Of a DNA stretch of 64,000 nt, positions 12,804-25,999 are shown piece after piece. Numbering within the stretch: the stretch's first letter is position 1; the number at the start of each line of letters is the position of its first letter. A model generated the notes under the pieces. It did not search any database. It had not been told where the DNA came from and worked only from the letters and a program-made list of their open reading frames with translations. This DNA comes from Trichopria drosophilae (lineage: Eukaryota; Arthropoda; Insecta; Hymenoptera; Diapriidae): NCBI GenBank assembly GCA_030407085.1, contig CM059586.1:14216001-14280000 (forward strand), written 5' to 3'. The position numbers and the translations under genes were made by a program.

Positions 12804-13340
12804 CTAATTTGAAATAATCATATCGACCTTACTAGTCATCTAAAAAATATATGCTATTGACAATTATTGAGAAAGTTAAATAAACTATTCGTGATTTTTC
12901 CATCTGATGTGTCATCAACCAATTTGTTGCTCAATTTCCCACAAAAGAAGTTGCGGACTTGTCCCTTTCTTGATTAAATGAAAAACGTTGTTTTGTAAAC
13001 ATTATTAAAAATTGTAAATTTTGTAATGTATTCCCAATATTATATCAGAGGCAGTTCGTCTGCTCCATGAAAAAGGAGGTTGAACCATTCCCCAGATTTT
13101 TTCTTTCGATCGTTATCGCGCCCGTGAGGGAGGAACGCCATCGGAGAAACTTCGTCACGGAGTCGGCCTCTGGGGATGGTGACTGTATAGGACGAGATGG
13201 CACGCGTGAGCTGCGAATCTAATTCGAAGCAAGGAAAAATGCCTCTTATTCGGTTGTTCCACTGTGTCACATTAACCTCAAATATTCATTAACAAATGGA
13301 ATATTATTGCTGGAAAGTAACAAAAAAAATTGATATATAA

Positions 13341-13573
13341 TTCCATATACAACGATGGCAAAAAGTCCGGGAAATAAATGACAACATAGGACCAGTTGGG
13401 TAAGTTAAGCACCCCCCCCCCCCCTTGTGGGCCCTTTGAGGTGAGAAATTGCAAACACAAAAAACAGATAGATTTTTTCAAAAATCGTTTCATGTGTTTC
13501 CGCTTTTTTTTAGTATCGATTGTTTTTCGAAATATTTGACCGTTCCCGGACTTTTTGCCATGACTGTATATTA
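13341..13573. mobile_element. MITE with about 30-bp inverted ends, mariner-like
   Basis: The left end reads ATGGCAAAAAGTCCGGGAA after a short ATATACA-like lead (13341-13373), and the right end is its reverse complement (13543-13573). The flanks are TA-rich on both sides, compatible with a TA target as in Tc1/mariner MITEs. The interior contains a run of about 14 C at 13410-13425. The 122-codon frame across it on the - strand is a shadow of the repeat. Confidence 0.55.
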
Positions 13574-14979
13574 ATATAATCCATTTTGCCCGAGAAATTA
13601 TTGTTATATTCACTAATGAAAACCATGAAAGAATGTTAGATTCCATTCCAGATATGGTGTGGAAATATGCAGTATAAAAAAATAATTGAAAAATTCCATT
13701 TGAAATGTATGGGATTTTTACTATAATCCCAAACGTACAATGACTGAAATGAAATTTTCAAATAAAGATAAGGAATTTTTTAAAATCATAAAGTAAATGG
13801 TCGGATGTAAATGATAAAAACAAAATGTCTCAAAAAGTTTCTCATTTTAAATAAATTCTCCTGAAATGAAGCCCATTAAGCCATGTTGTTTTTGAGACTA
13901 ATAATTCTAATTTTTAGACATAATATGAAAGTTTACTTTCATTGACATGACGTGATAACTTATAATTCCATTAGAATATAGACGCACCGGTAGACGGCAT
14001 CTCAATCCGATAACGAAGTCGCATAAGATTTAGAAATTAACATCTAATAAAAAAAAGTGACAAAATGTTTGCTAAGAAGGCCATCAATTATCAACTTGTC
14101 TTCTTCATTGTAATATTCAGTTCTTATGTCGATATTTGAATGAACCCGTGTATAACTGTTGTAGTTAGAAATTACAATAGAAATTGTACTGCATGATTTG
14201 ACAGAATTTTATTGTGGACCCAAAATGTTTCCACAAATTATTCTGTATCGTATTGGGAAATAATATACAAATAAAATCGTGGAGTTTGTTTATAGTTTTT
14301 GTTGTACGTTTTCTAGCTAAATACAATATGAAAAGTAGAAAAAAAATTGAAATTCCTCAACAAATAAAATACTACGTTTTCGTGACAGAAAACTAGAGTC
14401 CGCCATTTTTAATTGTATGTCTTTTTCATTTACAATTGTCGTTAGAAAAGAAATAAATCACAAACAAAATATTAATCTTGGATTTATCATTATTTTTTTA
14501 GGTATTCTAGTCAGCCATTTTGAATTTCAAAAAACGTAATTCTACGAAAAAATAGTTCACACGCCCAAAATTTGTACTAAATTACGTTAAATGAATGGCA
14601 TCGAACGAATAGTGTACTTTTATAATTACAATGATATTTAAAATTATATCGATGTGAAAATCCGGTATATTAAAAGAAAAACAATCCTTTTCAAACATTT
14701 GCTATTTATTCAAAATATGAAGACACCATATTTCGGTAATCTCCTAAACGCAGTGACATTTTAAAAACTTCATTTTACGAGGCGTAATTCGTGATTTCCC
14801 ACGAGAACCATCGAACTGCATTTACGGCCGAGAATTTGAAGCGCATTACACTCGAGTCATCATCCAATTCATTTGTTATCCATCTTTTTTTTATTATTGT
14901 CCGATGTAACGTACATCCGTCCTTCTCGTAATTCTGGAGTTTATTTGCGGAAAACAATTTTCCCCCTGCCGTTGGCTGG

Positions 14980-15260
14980 ATACGCTAACAGGATGGCTCG
15001 TTCCCTCGCAAATGTGTTTCGTTAATATGATCTAAGCTCGCCTTGCCTTAGCCGTAAATTTCCGTCTTCGGCGTGGAATTGTCTTTACACGGAATATCTA
15101 ACGAGGCGAAACCGCGCGCGAGCGTGTTTTCGTAATTCGTTGAATTATTCTAATCGCGCATCCGGCGTTAAAGAGAACTAGTTTAACGCTTCAACTTTAC
15201 TTCCAGAGTGAAAAATCCCTCGTTTTCCCTCCGTGGAGCGACCTCACCTGAATATTCCGA
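14980..15260. promoter_or_regulatory. CpG-richer island, candidate cis-regulatory element
   Basis: Composition shifts abruptly from AT-rich to CpG-containing DNA (GAGGCGAAACCGCGCGCGAG-like stretch) with no open frame of note, then returns to AT-rich. Such islands in an otherwise AT-rich Hox interval are often conserved enhancers. Conservation cannot be checked here. Confidence 0.35.
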
Positions 15261-15589
15261 ACTTGCTTTATCGAAGAAAATTTCAACGATTTAGTCAAAG
15301 TTTTTCCCGAAAATGTATCTTAAAAGCTTCGAAATTACTCGAAAATAAGGATGTGCTCCAAAAGACAACTTTATGCGCTCTTTGACCCCGTACAAAATTG
15401 TTTCATGAAGTTTAACACTATATTTTACAATTTAAACTAAAAATTTGTCACTAGTATGTCACTAGTGCATGTCAAATTTGTTCAAATGTTGAAATAAAAA
15501 ATAACATTTTTTTATCGAATTTTTATGTGGATAAATGCCATTAGCATACCTCTAAATCTCAAAAATATTGTGTCAAAGATGAATTTACT

Positions 15590-16080
15590 ATCAGATGGGC
15601 ATATTTCGGCAAGTAAGAATCCAAAATGGCGTACACAAAATGGCGATAAAAATGTATTTTTATTGGTAATATTCTTGTCTTATATTCAACATCGATATTG
15701 TTGAATTAGTTTTGAGATTGCTGATGACGATGTGGTAACAGCGACCCTAAAAATTCCTACATAATAAGATTCAAGTAAATCCGATCAATATTTTTGTTCG
15801 CCATATTTGAACGGCCATTTTTTATTTTAAAAAAACTGACTTCAGATTCGTAATCAACGACTTTAAGAACGCTTGGTTACCAAGGTTTGTAAAAATTCAT
15901 TGAGTTTTGTGATTTTTATCACCATTTTGGGTCCACCATTTTGATTGTTTGACATAATATTTGGCACTTTTAAATATATGCTAATAAGAGCGGACCTTGG
16001 CCAATAAGAAATTACTAGTATCAAATTTTTTTCGTGGAGTTTAAATGCTAAAATATAGTATCTAACTTCATGGTGCAATT
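15590..16080. repeat. Diverged AAAATGGCG-type interspersed repeat
   Basis: Several AAAATGGCG and GCCATTTT words, GATTCGTAATC-like motifs and inverted duplicates recall the better preserved repeats at 33.0-33.4 and 51.2-51.5 kb. It appears to be an older relative. Boundaries are uncertain. Confidence 0.35.
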
Positions 16081-16960
16081 TTCTATATTTGGGTGTTGTG
16101 GGTTAAGGTGTCTCAAAAACATTAAGACGTCATCAATACTTCTCTAAGAAAAGTTTTTAAAATGATTATATGAAGACTTAAATTTGTTGAGTCTTCTGCA
16201 GTTTTTGAGAAAACAAATTTATCGGCGCTATCGTGAAATATTACAAAAATCAAACTATTTTACGCTTTAAGTATCACAATTAATTAATATTTTTCTCATA
16301 TATTGATGGACGTATTGTTATTTTAAAGTAAAGTTATTTTTTGTAAACGATTATTATGTTTGGAGAAGAGATAATAATGAAAATAACAAATTATAAAGGC
16401 ACTTACTTTTTCACTTGGTATATAGTCCATCAGTCGACTTATAAAGTAAATCTCACGCTAGTTCATTTTTTAATTCGAACGCCGTCTGGTTTCTTTGGAA
16501 GAAACTCAGATCTCAAAATTGCGAATCGTTTTACCAACAAAATTGAACCTCTCAAAATTGAAAACAAAATTGGTCCGACATTACTTAAGTTCTTCGAGGT
16601 TCAGAAAAAAACTTCTTTAAAAGTTCCTTTTTCATCTCAAGTAAGACCTTTTCAAATCATTTCGGATATATGTTTGTAAAGATACCATTGCAAATTATTC
16701 ACGCGAACCCTAAAAAAATCTCGTTCCGGAGAAATAATATTTGTGAGGTCTTTTACAGCTCTTAACGCTATATATAGTTATTTTATGCTTACTTTAAGAA
16801 CGTTTTTGGAGCAGTATTGATTAAACCTCAATTTTTAAGACACTTTAAAGATGATTTCTTTAAGGAGTATTTGGCTATGTAATTTAATTAAAATGTTTAG
16901 ATTAGACTAAAAATGTTACTTTTTTTGATCACTTTAACCATTTTCTTCACTCTCATTTAA

Positions 16961-18320
16961 CCCTTTTCGTCCCAAAAGTCCAGAATTTGGACACAACTTT
17001 CAACGATGTAACTTTTGTTCCAAACAGCGTTAACAAAAATTGAAATAAGTCAAAATCGGTAGATTTGGACCTCCTCTTTCAAATGCCGTGGTCAGAAACA
17101 GCCGGAAATTACAGAGAAAAAAGTTATGATCATTTTTTCGAAAAAAATACTGGTTTTTTCGACATTTTTTCCCAATAATTGCGTTTTTTGACATTGAAAA
17201 AGGCAGTGCTGATCGTTGCAAAACATACTAATCGCGTCTTTTTGCTCAGACCATTCTTCTCCCGTCGGATCTTTTTCAAAAAACAAAATGGCGGTTTCAA
17301 GATGGCGTCTGGAAGTTGTAAGTTTGAATTTTCTCGCACAAATATCGATTATTTGAACGTGTAACGGCTCAAATCATGGAGAATTGCAATGAAAAAGTAA
17401 TTATTATCATTTGTGAATACTTAGACCATTTACCAATTACTTAGATTATTTGTCTAATTTTCACACAATTTTCGACGTTTCCGTAACATTACTTATGTGT
17501 GAAATTAAAAATGACCATATACCCTTATGACCTATTAATTATCGGGTTATAACCTAAAAATTTAGTACAGTTCGACTTTTTTTTATTTTTAAAATACTTT
17601 TCTTCATTTTTTTTTATTTTAATTTTATTACTTTCATTTTTTTTCAAAACACGTGGAGGCAATGAGGAAATATTTGTTTTTTATTTTTGTGTTTTGTTTT
17701 GTATTTTGTAAATCAATATTGCAGATATTGAAAGTTATATTGCACTATAAGATGTGGGTTGACCTGCGACCTGCAAATTGAGTGAAAATCAGACAAAATA
17801 TCGATAGTAACCCATTGTACACGACTAATTTGAGGTTATGAATGAATCATGATAGGACTAAGTATTCACAAATGATAATAATTACTTTTTCATCCCAGTT
17901 CTCCGTGATTTGAACCGTTACGCGGTCAAATAATCAATATTTGTGGGAGAAAATGTAGAATTACAACTTGGAGACGCCATCTTGAAGCCGCCATTTTGTT
18001 TTTTGAAAAAAATCCGACGGGAGAAGAATGGTCTGAGCAAAAAGACGCGATTAGTACGTTTTGCAATGATCAGCACTGCCTTTTTCAATGTCAAAAAACG
18101 CAATTATTGGGAAAAAACGTCGAAAAAATCAGTATTTTTTTCGAAAAAATGATCATAACTTTTTTCTCTGAAATTTCCGGCTGATTCTGACCACGGCATT
18201 TGAAAGAAGAGGTCCAAATCTATCGATTTTGACTTATTTCAATTTTTTTAAACGATGTTTGGAATAAAAGTTACATCGTGAAAGTTGTGTCCAAATTCCG
18301 GACTTTTGGGACGAAAAGGG
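16961..18320. mobile_element. Long foldback MITE with TTAA target duplications, piggyBac type
   Basis: The element starts CCCTTTTCGTCCCAAAAG (16961) and ends with its exact complement at 18320. It is bordered on both sides by TTAA (16957-16960 and 18321-18324), the hallmark target of piggyBac transposases. The inverted arms are unusually long: 16961 to about 17431 pairs with about 17851-18320, roughly 470 bp each with high identity. They flank an AT-rich centre of about 420 bp. The mirror-image short frames in the two arms are shadows of the repeat. No transposase is present, so it is non-autonomous. Arm similarity suggests recent insertion or gene conversion between arms. Confidence 0.8.
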
Positions 18321-18385
18321 TTAATAACCAATATACAGAAAATAACCAAAACAGCTAATTAAATTAGTTAAGTGATTATATTCTT

Positions 18386-18582
18386 TTCTTCATACCGGGA
18401 GGAAAGCAGCAACTTTCCTCCCGCAAGCGGGAGGAAAGGTGCGGCATATCCTCCCTTGTATGAAGAAAAATCGTATACTTCCCTCGGGAAGTAAAAAAGA
18501 ATACCTCAGACTACATGTTTTTCACCCTCGGCTTCGCCTCGGGTAAAAATTAAACGCAGTCTAAGGCATTTTTTATTTTACG
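18386..18582. repeat. Nested hairpin-rich repeat
   Basis: Three self-complementary units lie side by side. Unit one is bounded by TTCTTCATAC and its complement (18386-18467) and contains a perfect 12-bp stem, CTTTCCTCCCGC with its complement, separated only by AA (18413-18438). Unit two is ACTTCCC/GGGAAGT with a TC loop (18477-18492). Unit three pairs 18489-18512 with 18558-18582 around a hairpin containing CTCGGCTTCGCCTCGG. Most likely one or two palindromic MITEs. Confidence 0.6.
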
Positions 18583-18835
18583 TCCCTTGGTGAGTAATAT
18601 ACTATTGTTCTTACACGAACTAAATTACTAAACGCCCCATTGATAGTTAGGACAGAATCATAACAATTACCAAAATTATATAAAAATGTAATGTATAATA
18701 TAATCAGTAAAAATTATGGTTTCATTAATTTCCAGTTCTAAATTTGGAAGCATAAATAACGCATGTTATGTTCACCAATTCTCATTTTATTTTAGATAAT
18801 AGGGGAACAAATCTCAAAAACTTGTTGAAAAATAA

Positions 18836-18973
18836 CTAGTAAAAATGAAAGCATACCATATGCTTAAACTGGTTAATTTCACGCATCTTTTGCTACTTAA
18901 GCGTACTGTAAGTGTTCTACAAGCATGAATTGAGACATTTTAAGCATATACCGTATGCTTTCGTTTTTACTAG
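18836..18973. mobile_element. Hairpin MITE, about 140 bp
   Basis: The left arm CTAGTAAAAATGAAAGCATA, continuing CCATATGCTTAAA, is matched by the reverse complement at 18938-18973, with a short unpaired centre. No coding capacity. The target duplication is not resolved. Confidence 0.6.
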
Positions 18974-21900
18974 ATGGACAAATGGTCGTGTAAGCTAGAC
19001 GACATGAATATCATTTTAAATTTAATGTACCACAATTTTTAATCGATCATTCGTTGATTGAAATAATTAAATGGGAAATGTCAAAAAATTGAGGTATTAA
19101 TTCCTTTTTGTAATATATTTAGTGACATATTATTTTAATGCTAGAAACCATTTTTTACTCATTTCTTACTCATTTTTTCATCTGCGTTATAGGTTAACAT
19201 TGACAACTTGTGTTTAAAAAAAATAATTGTACTTTAAAAAAAAAAATAAAATTGTATTGCAACAATTACAATAATGTTAAACACCAGAATATTCTATAAT
19301 GCGCGTCTTTAAATATACATTGTTGTAAGTATATTTCATTCAAGTACGAGATTTATTACACAGAGAAAACAAATATAGACAATCTAACCATTTCAGAACT
19401 GTAAAATGCACCCAGAAAAATAGTTAAATCAACTATGTTTATAGTAAAGGCAACAAATTTAGTTTCTTATTGCCTGTAGTAAACAAGACAAGAAAATTGT
19501 TATATTTACTATTTCCCAACAGTTAAATATCCAGTAGAATATATAAACTCAAATCCGCCGTAGCTTTACAGTTAAATATTCACATTAAATATGAGTGAAT
19601 GTTGAAATAGTTGTAATCAAATTGATTAAACGAAAATAACCTCTTATCTACTATTATTATAAGTTATAAAATTTCTGCATGTTTTTGATGGCTCAACCCT
19701 TTTTTTTGTCTGCGTATAGACACTACAATTTTTTTAGTGCGGTATCAAGATCTGATAGTCGGTATAAAGGCATCTTTAATCACTGCAAGTGGTGTTTAAT
19801 CCTATACATTTTCTCTTTGTATTATAAACAATCTAAAATTTTCTTTTAGTATAGTATAGGTCGTTACATCACTTCGAAGAAAATAGTACTGACCTCTTAA
19901 ACTTCAGAAGTCTCCATGAAGTATTGTTAAAAAGATTACATCACATTACAGGGCTAGAACGAGTCTATAAACAAAAGAAAGGTTTTTTTTTCATTGCATC
20001 ATACGCGTCTGGAAGTAACTAAAAATATAAAAGAACTGAACCGACCCGCTTTTTCCAAACCTTGTACCTGTGCCCCATAAAAAGTCAGATTCACCTCCGT
20101 TTTTTAAGGATCTACCCCGAAGAGAAAGTAGAAAGTATTCGAGTTCGACAGGTCAGGAAATTCGAAAATCTATCGTCTTATCGGTCGTTTCAGATAATTT
20201 CTGTTTTGGTTTAGGAACAACGACCGTGTCCATCTGCAATAGATCGTTCGGTATTCTCTGTTCACGCGATTTCGGCCGTAAAATAAGGCGCGAGCCCAAT
20301 GCGCTTTCCCGTACTTTCCCCGAGCGACTTTCTTACCCCACGGGACGTTTTTTACGACTCTTTGTATCGAGTTTCTATTTTTCGTAGAACTAATAAAAAA
20401 AAAAGAAATCCTCCCCAAAACATCTGATGAGATTTTGGTCGTTGCGCGGTTGGAAATACGTGTGTGATACGAAATACATATTGCGTTACATCGGGATCAT
20501 ATACTGAGGAATTAGAGATTTCTGGTAACATTTGTGGTTGTGGAGTAACACACATTTTACATTTTCAAATGTAGTCCAATCAAAATGGCTTCTAATACTA
20601 TCGGGTGCGGGTTATTTGAATATTTTTTGTGTTCTTTAATAATCATGTTAACTGGTCTGAAAATTTTGATAAAATTGACTAAATAATGTAACCTTTTCTT
20701 TCATTTAACCAAATTCGGTCGAAATTGATAAATATTGGTATCCGTCAATCCAATTGAATTCGGTAAGAGTTTATCAAAGTAAAGGATTACAAAAATTAAG
20801 ATGAAGTTTGACTACATTTAATTTACAGTGAATTATTTTTGAAATTTTTCTTGCAGTTTCCCCTTGAAATTTGAAAATTTGTGTAAAAAAGGTTCCACTT
20901 TATTGCATACAAATTGTCGGTAGAATTATTTTAGATTTTAATAATAATAGTTCATAATCATATAGATTTAGAGCAAGAAAGCTTATTATTTTTATTCGGT
21001 TATACGGATTAAATCTGATTAGATGAGAACCGATTTATACCCGAAAGAAATCCGCAATTATTGCGATTTGATAAGGACTGAAAAGGCAATCAAATTTGAT
21101 CGTATATGAATCTGATTCGATCCACTTTGATAAATTGACGATATTTATTTCGAGATGCTATTTAAAAGTTTGGTTATAAACAAAATTACTTTCTTGTTTA
21201 ATATACAGTATACGTAGAACAAATTTATATTTAAGGACCAAAGAGTTGAAATTTCTTATTAGAATTTAATGTAGACTTTCGACAGAGTTTTCAATTAATT
21301 AAAGTTTGATCAACACATAAAATTGTCATAAATGTACTAAAAAAGTTAATTCTCTTCTAGTTAGTCTACTCTCGCCATTACTTCCTATTAATTTTATGTA
21401 ATATTATGTTAATTACCTAAAATTAATAGAAATTCCCCCATATTTGATCCTTGTCAGCCATTAAAAAGTGAAATCCAACTGAAAAGAATGTAAAATTCAG
21501 CATTTTAAATTCTTCGACACTTTTCACTTTCATTTTTCAATCGACTTCATTAGCGGTATTTAATTAACAGAAACGCATTAACAAAGAAGTGGAAACTTGT
21601 TTAGATAGGAAATTGACATTTCTTATCCTTTAAAACTCTAAACGTAAAATCCGCGAAATCCAGTAATTGGTTGATTTTGCGTACGTCATGAAAAAGTAGT
21701 AAGAAATTCTGTTAATTAAAGTGGAATTTCAATTTCAGGAACGTTTTAGAAAAACAAGAATATCTGGTTATTTAGAACTCTGCGAAACTTCACATTTTCT
21801 AATTCTTTGAAGCATCAAACTAACATGTAACATAAATGATTTTGATTCTTTCAAAGTATTTATTTTCAAAATTGAAATGGTGTATTTTATCATAGTAATT

Positions 21901-22190
21901 TAACTCTTTAGGGACCAAATGTGTTTTTTATATTTCCTTATATTTTATGTGCTGATATTTTCTGTCAAAAGTGTGTAATCTTTGATGTATTGATATTTAT
22001 TATAATTTTAAAATCATGGAGTTAAAACGGCGACTAAAGTAACATAGATGTACATGTATATAAGCAAATTTTGTATTTTAAATAATTGAAAATGACGAAT
22101 CCAATTTGCAATTAGCATCCCATAAATAACTTGGCAATTAAGAATTGTCATCCATTCCGAAAGTTGTACGGCTGGATTAATGATTAGCAT
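18974..22190. other. AT-rich spacer with one GC-richer patch at 20.04-20.36 kb
   Basis: Mostly AT-rich DNA without recognisable genes. Around 20040-20360 the composition rises and two overlapping frames open on opposite strands, neither with a domain. This patch may be a small conserved regulatory element. Around 21.0-21.13 kb GATTAAATCTGATTAGAT-type words recall the palindromic vocabulary seen at 9.5 and 40.4 kb. Confidence 0.45.
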
Positions 22191-22199
22191 TCTGTTTTA

Positions 22200-22690
22200 T
22201 TAAGTTTTCATGATTTTGGACACTGAGCGTTTATTTGTATACATTTTTAGTTGCCATTTTGTCTCCGCCGTCTAGAAATTTTTGTATCAGTATAACAGCT
22301 GATTAGTATTTATTGACATCATAAATGCAGGATTAATAATTCTGATTCAATTCTATTGATTTTTCACCATTTTGGACACTGAGTGTTTTTATGCATATAG
22401 CATTTATGTAACTACGGTCTCCATTTTTACTCCGACATCTACAAATTTTCAATCAGTTTTCAATCAGTCAATCAGTTAAAGCCGTTTTTATTGACTTCAT
22501 CAATCTGTTGGAAAAATTATTCACCATTTTGTTTCCGCCATCTAAATTCTGATGAGCTTTCACGATTTTGGACGCGGAGTATTTTTTATATCGCTTTAGT
22601 TCTATTGAGATTTAATCGTTTTGGGCACAAAGTGTTTATAGTCGTGTATTATTTATCTTTTAGTCGTCATTTTGATTCCCCAATTTAAAC
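22200..22690. repeat. Diverged tandem array of two alternating motifs
   Basis: The motif GATTTTGGACACTGAGYGTTT recurs in degenerate form at about 22212, 22369, 22564 and 22615. A second motif, CCATTTTGTYTCCGCCRTCTA, recurs at about 22254, 22418, 22523 and 22666 (the last lacks its 3' part). The units are irregularly spaced and have drifted. The copy at 22535-22544 (CCGCCATCTA) contains a CTCF-like core on the - strand. Confidence 0.45.
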
Positions 22691-23147
22691 AATTTCAAAC
22701 TTAAATGTCAACTCAAAGTTTAGCTAGTTTTGACAAGATATTTATTGGCTGCCATATACATTTTATGAAAATGATACAAAATTAACGAAAATTTGTCAAT
22801 TTCAAAATGGCTCCCATGACGTTTTAATACTAAACTGTTATCAAACTCGTTGACTTTAATGTTAACTAGAGATATTGTACGCGACGTTTCTGGGTAAAAT
22901 TCAGTTAAAGATAAATTTCTTCCAAGAAATCTAAAAAAAGTATTCAAGATGGTAGATCCTGTGAAAATGAGACTGGTTGTGTCTCCGTGAAAAAAAGGCA
23001 ACCAATGTCCAACCCTAATAACGAGTGAAAATGGATCTCCCATCATGCGTCTTCAAGGCCCAACGCGTTGTTCCTCCGTCGGAAGTGGATGGTACCCCCA
23101 CATGTTTCGTAAAATTTAACCCGAATCCTAGACGAACTCTAAAAAAA

Positions 23148-23172
23148 AGGCACTGGGGGGGGGGGGTGGGGG
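23148..23172 (+). repeat. Poly-G tract
   Basis: A run of about 13 G interrupted by a T and followed by five G. It is near a GC-richer area and has quadruplex-forming potential on the + strand. Confidence 0.6.
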
Positions 23173-23439
23173 CAAAGACGAAATCGCCACAGCCGGTTAC
23201 AGTCTGATTTGTGTTGTGCCTTTTCGAATCCTGAAATAAAGCTGCTTATACAAGGGTGACGAAACGTCGTTTCCTTTTTTCGTGACTTCCAACTGAAATA
23301 GCAAAGCATTACGGAAGAATTGCGTTCCAACCTACAAGACTTTCCATACGGTTTAAAACTTGTTTTTTTTTCTCAAATCTCTTAATTTTTACTCCGTTCC
23401 ACAATGCAAAATTTTTTGTTTCCTGTTGGGAAGGTACAT

Positions 23440-23840
23440 ATACAGATATATTACACATGTCGATTGCGCATTAATGTAATTTATAGGAGCGAGCGACCGT
23501 ACGTTACTTACGGGCGTTATCGGCGCTCGCTTCTCTGGATTCCCTTGGAATTTATTTTAATAGAGACGCTTCCAGAATTCTCGAAAACGTGTCGCATGTG
23601 ATCTATGGGGAATATTGCGAATCAGGCTGTACGTTGAGTGCTTATGTCTGTTACTCCACCAATAGCGAATTATGGCCAGTGAAATTCGTGGCATTAATTC
23701 AACGGTTAAAAAGGGACCGAAAAACTTTATCGATTCGCTCGCACATTCGCATTACCCATTCTCGTTGGATTTTGAACGAATCTTTTAGTTCTACGACATC
23801 GTTATATTGTCGCGTCGGAATGATCACATAATTAGGAATT
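23440..23840. promoter_or_regulatory. GC-richer island, candidate cis-regulatory element
   Basis: A compact stretch of higher GC with CpG words (GAGCGAGCGACCGTACG-like) between AT-rich flanks. Short frames of 60-80 codons have no domain. I read it as possible conserved regulatory DNA, by composition only. Confidence 0.3.
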
Positions 23841-23849
23841 AAAGACGAA

Positions 23850-25980
23850 TGGCTCAAGGTAAAATTGAGTAGAGGATTTTTTTTACTATTTTATACATTT
23901 ATTGTTTAAATTAACTATATATTATTCTTAAAAGCATTTAAATTAGTTTACAATACCGTAAACTGGAAAGATATTTGATATCAGAAAATGTTTACAATAT
24001 TCAATAAAAAACTATGAAATAATTACCCTAACGCTAGCTAAAATCAAGCATTTCTTAAAAAATTTAGGATTTTGGAATGTTCAAGAAAAACCGACCGTAA
24101 CATTTTATTGCGATATTCGTAATCCTCAGCCCAAAATACATCAAAAACGTGTTACACATTTCATTTTTTGAATGAAGCTATGTTTTTACAATTTTTCCTT
24201 GGTATTTTTCAGTAATATTTTGTGGTAATAATCATCCAAGTTTTGTTATATCGTCGCCTTAATTTCAGAAAACTTTATTTTCAGTGAAAATATTGTGTCC
24301 TTTTCGTAATAAATATGAAGGGATATTTGGACTACTTTGAGAAATCATGTAAAAAATGTAAATATTGTTATTCTTTATAAATCGGTAGCAATATTCTAAT
24401 CAGAACTAAATTATAACATACAAATGTACTATATATAAATATATTAGTTTATGTAAAAAATTCAACTTCGACGGAGTTAATATTGATGTGTTTCACTTAA
24501 TTTTGTACTTTATTTCTGCTGCTTATTGAGATTGCAACATGAACTTCTTCGGTAGTACAATATATAAAACAATTTTTGAAAAAGGAAGAAAAAATGTACC
24601 TAATTCGATCATTTTTAAAAATTAGTTATTTTCTTAGATATAACCAATTTTGAACTAAATATGCGAGATAAATTAATTGATTCCCAAGTAGAAATTAAAA
24701 TGAGGTGCTAAATTTCTCTTTGAATGACAAGAATTTATTATAAAATAAAATGAAATAAATTTCAAAATACTGATATATTAAAAATATAAAATACAGCCAA
24801 AAGAAATAAGAAGATAGTTAGTAGGATACAAATTAAAATTTATTTAGGAATTATTTCTCAATTGAACTATATTTTTAATAAATAAGTTGTAAAAATTAAC
24901 TACATCTGTTATGAACACAAAGTAAAAAATACATTTTTATTATAGCACTTTTCGAATAGGTTGCTGTTTAAAAATTACAATTAAGTAATAGTTGTCAATA
25001 CTTTATAATTAATTCTGATCTATTGCCAACATTTTTCCGACGGAATGGAATTTTTGTCAAGCATCGAGTATGCTTCCGTTTTCTTATATTGACGGTGTCA
25101 AAATTATTCAGAAGATAATATTGCAAATCTCTAAATCTGAATTAGTAACTCTTTAGTAGTTTTTTAACTAATAAATTAATTACTTATTAATAATAAATAA
25201 TTACTCAGTTTGACAAAAACAAATTTAGAGAATATAAAAGTTACTAAAGGAAAGCTGTATTTAGATTTTAGTACAAAAATATGACAATTTCCCTAAACTA
25301 ATATGGCGGCATTTTAGTTTTTTATTAGCAAATTATTTCATAGTATTACTCACAAATCCTTATTAACTAAGTCTCCATCGTATTTGGCGACACTTGCAAT
25401 CCATTTAATAGTTTTATGTAAAAATTACACCGAAATAAACGACAAAATTGCATTAATATTTTGTTGTTATAAAAAGGTTAGGATAGAGTCCTCAGGTAAA
25501 GTACAATAGCCTGTTCAAATTTTCGAAAAATTGAATATTACATCTATGGGATTTTGTATGATTTTTCGAAACTAAAACATTTCTGATGTACCACTAAATG
25601 TAAATGTAGCTATGTCCGCAGAATAAAACATCAAAATTATCTCACTAAAAAAAGGTACATTTTTTGTAATAATAGACGCAGTATTCTATATCAACGCAAA
25701 TATAAGATGACAGCAATAAAAAAGATTAAGCGCTGAAAAAACCGTTCTCCAAGTGAATAGATAGAATAGTTCGTAATATATATTTATTTAATCGGTTCGG
25801 CATAATAGTAACTATCCGTAAGAATATTTTTTAAATAATATTTTGTCGTTGACTAAGTATAAAAAAGTCCAAAGGATAAAAATCCAATATTAACGAGCGA
25901 AAAGTTTCATATTTAAACAAGACTTGCTTGGTTTCACTCCCGTCATTTCATGAAAATTTCAAGAGTAAATGGATTTTAAA
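23850..25980. other. AT-rich spacer, no gene seen
   Basis: Very AT-rich, with no reading frame above background, no inverted-repeat element I could bound and no RNA gene. Isolated words such as AATATGGCGGCATTTT near 25.3 kb hint at relics of the GGCGGAT-type repeat. Confidence 0.6.
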
Positions 25981-25999
25981 ACACTGAATATTTTCCAAT

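Noticed and set aside
17030..18184. Several frames of 61-69 codons in mirror image
   Set aside because: They are produced by the two arms of the piggyBac-type foldback element and encode nothing recognisable.
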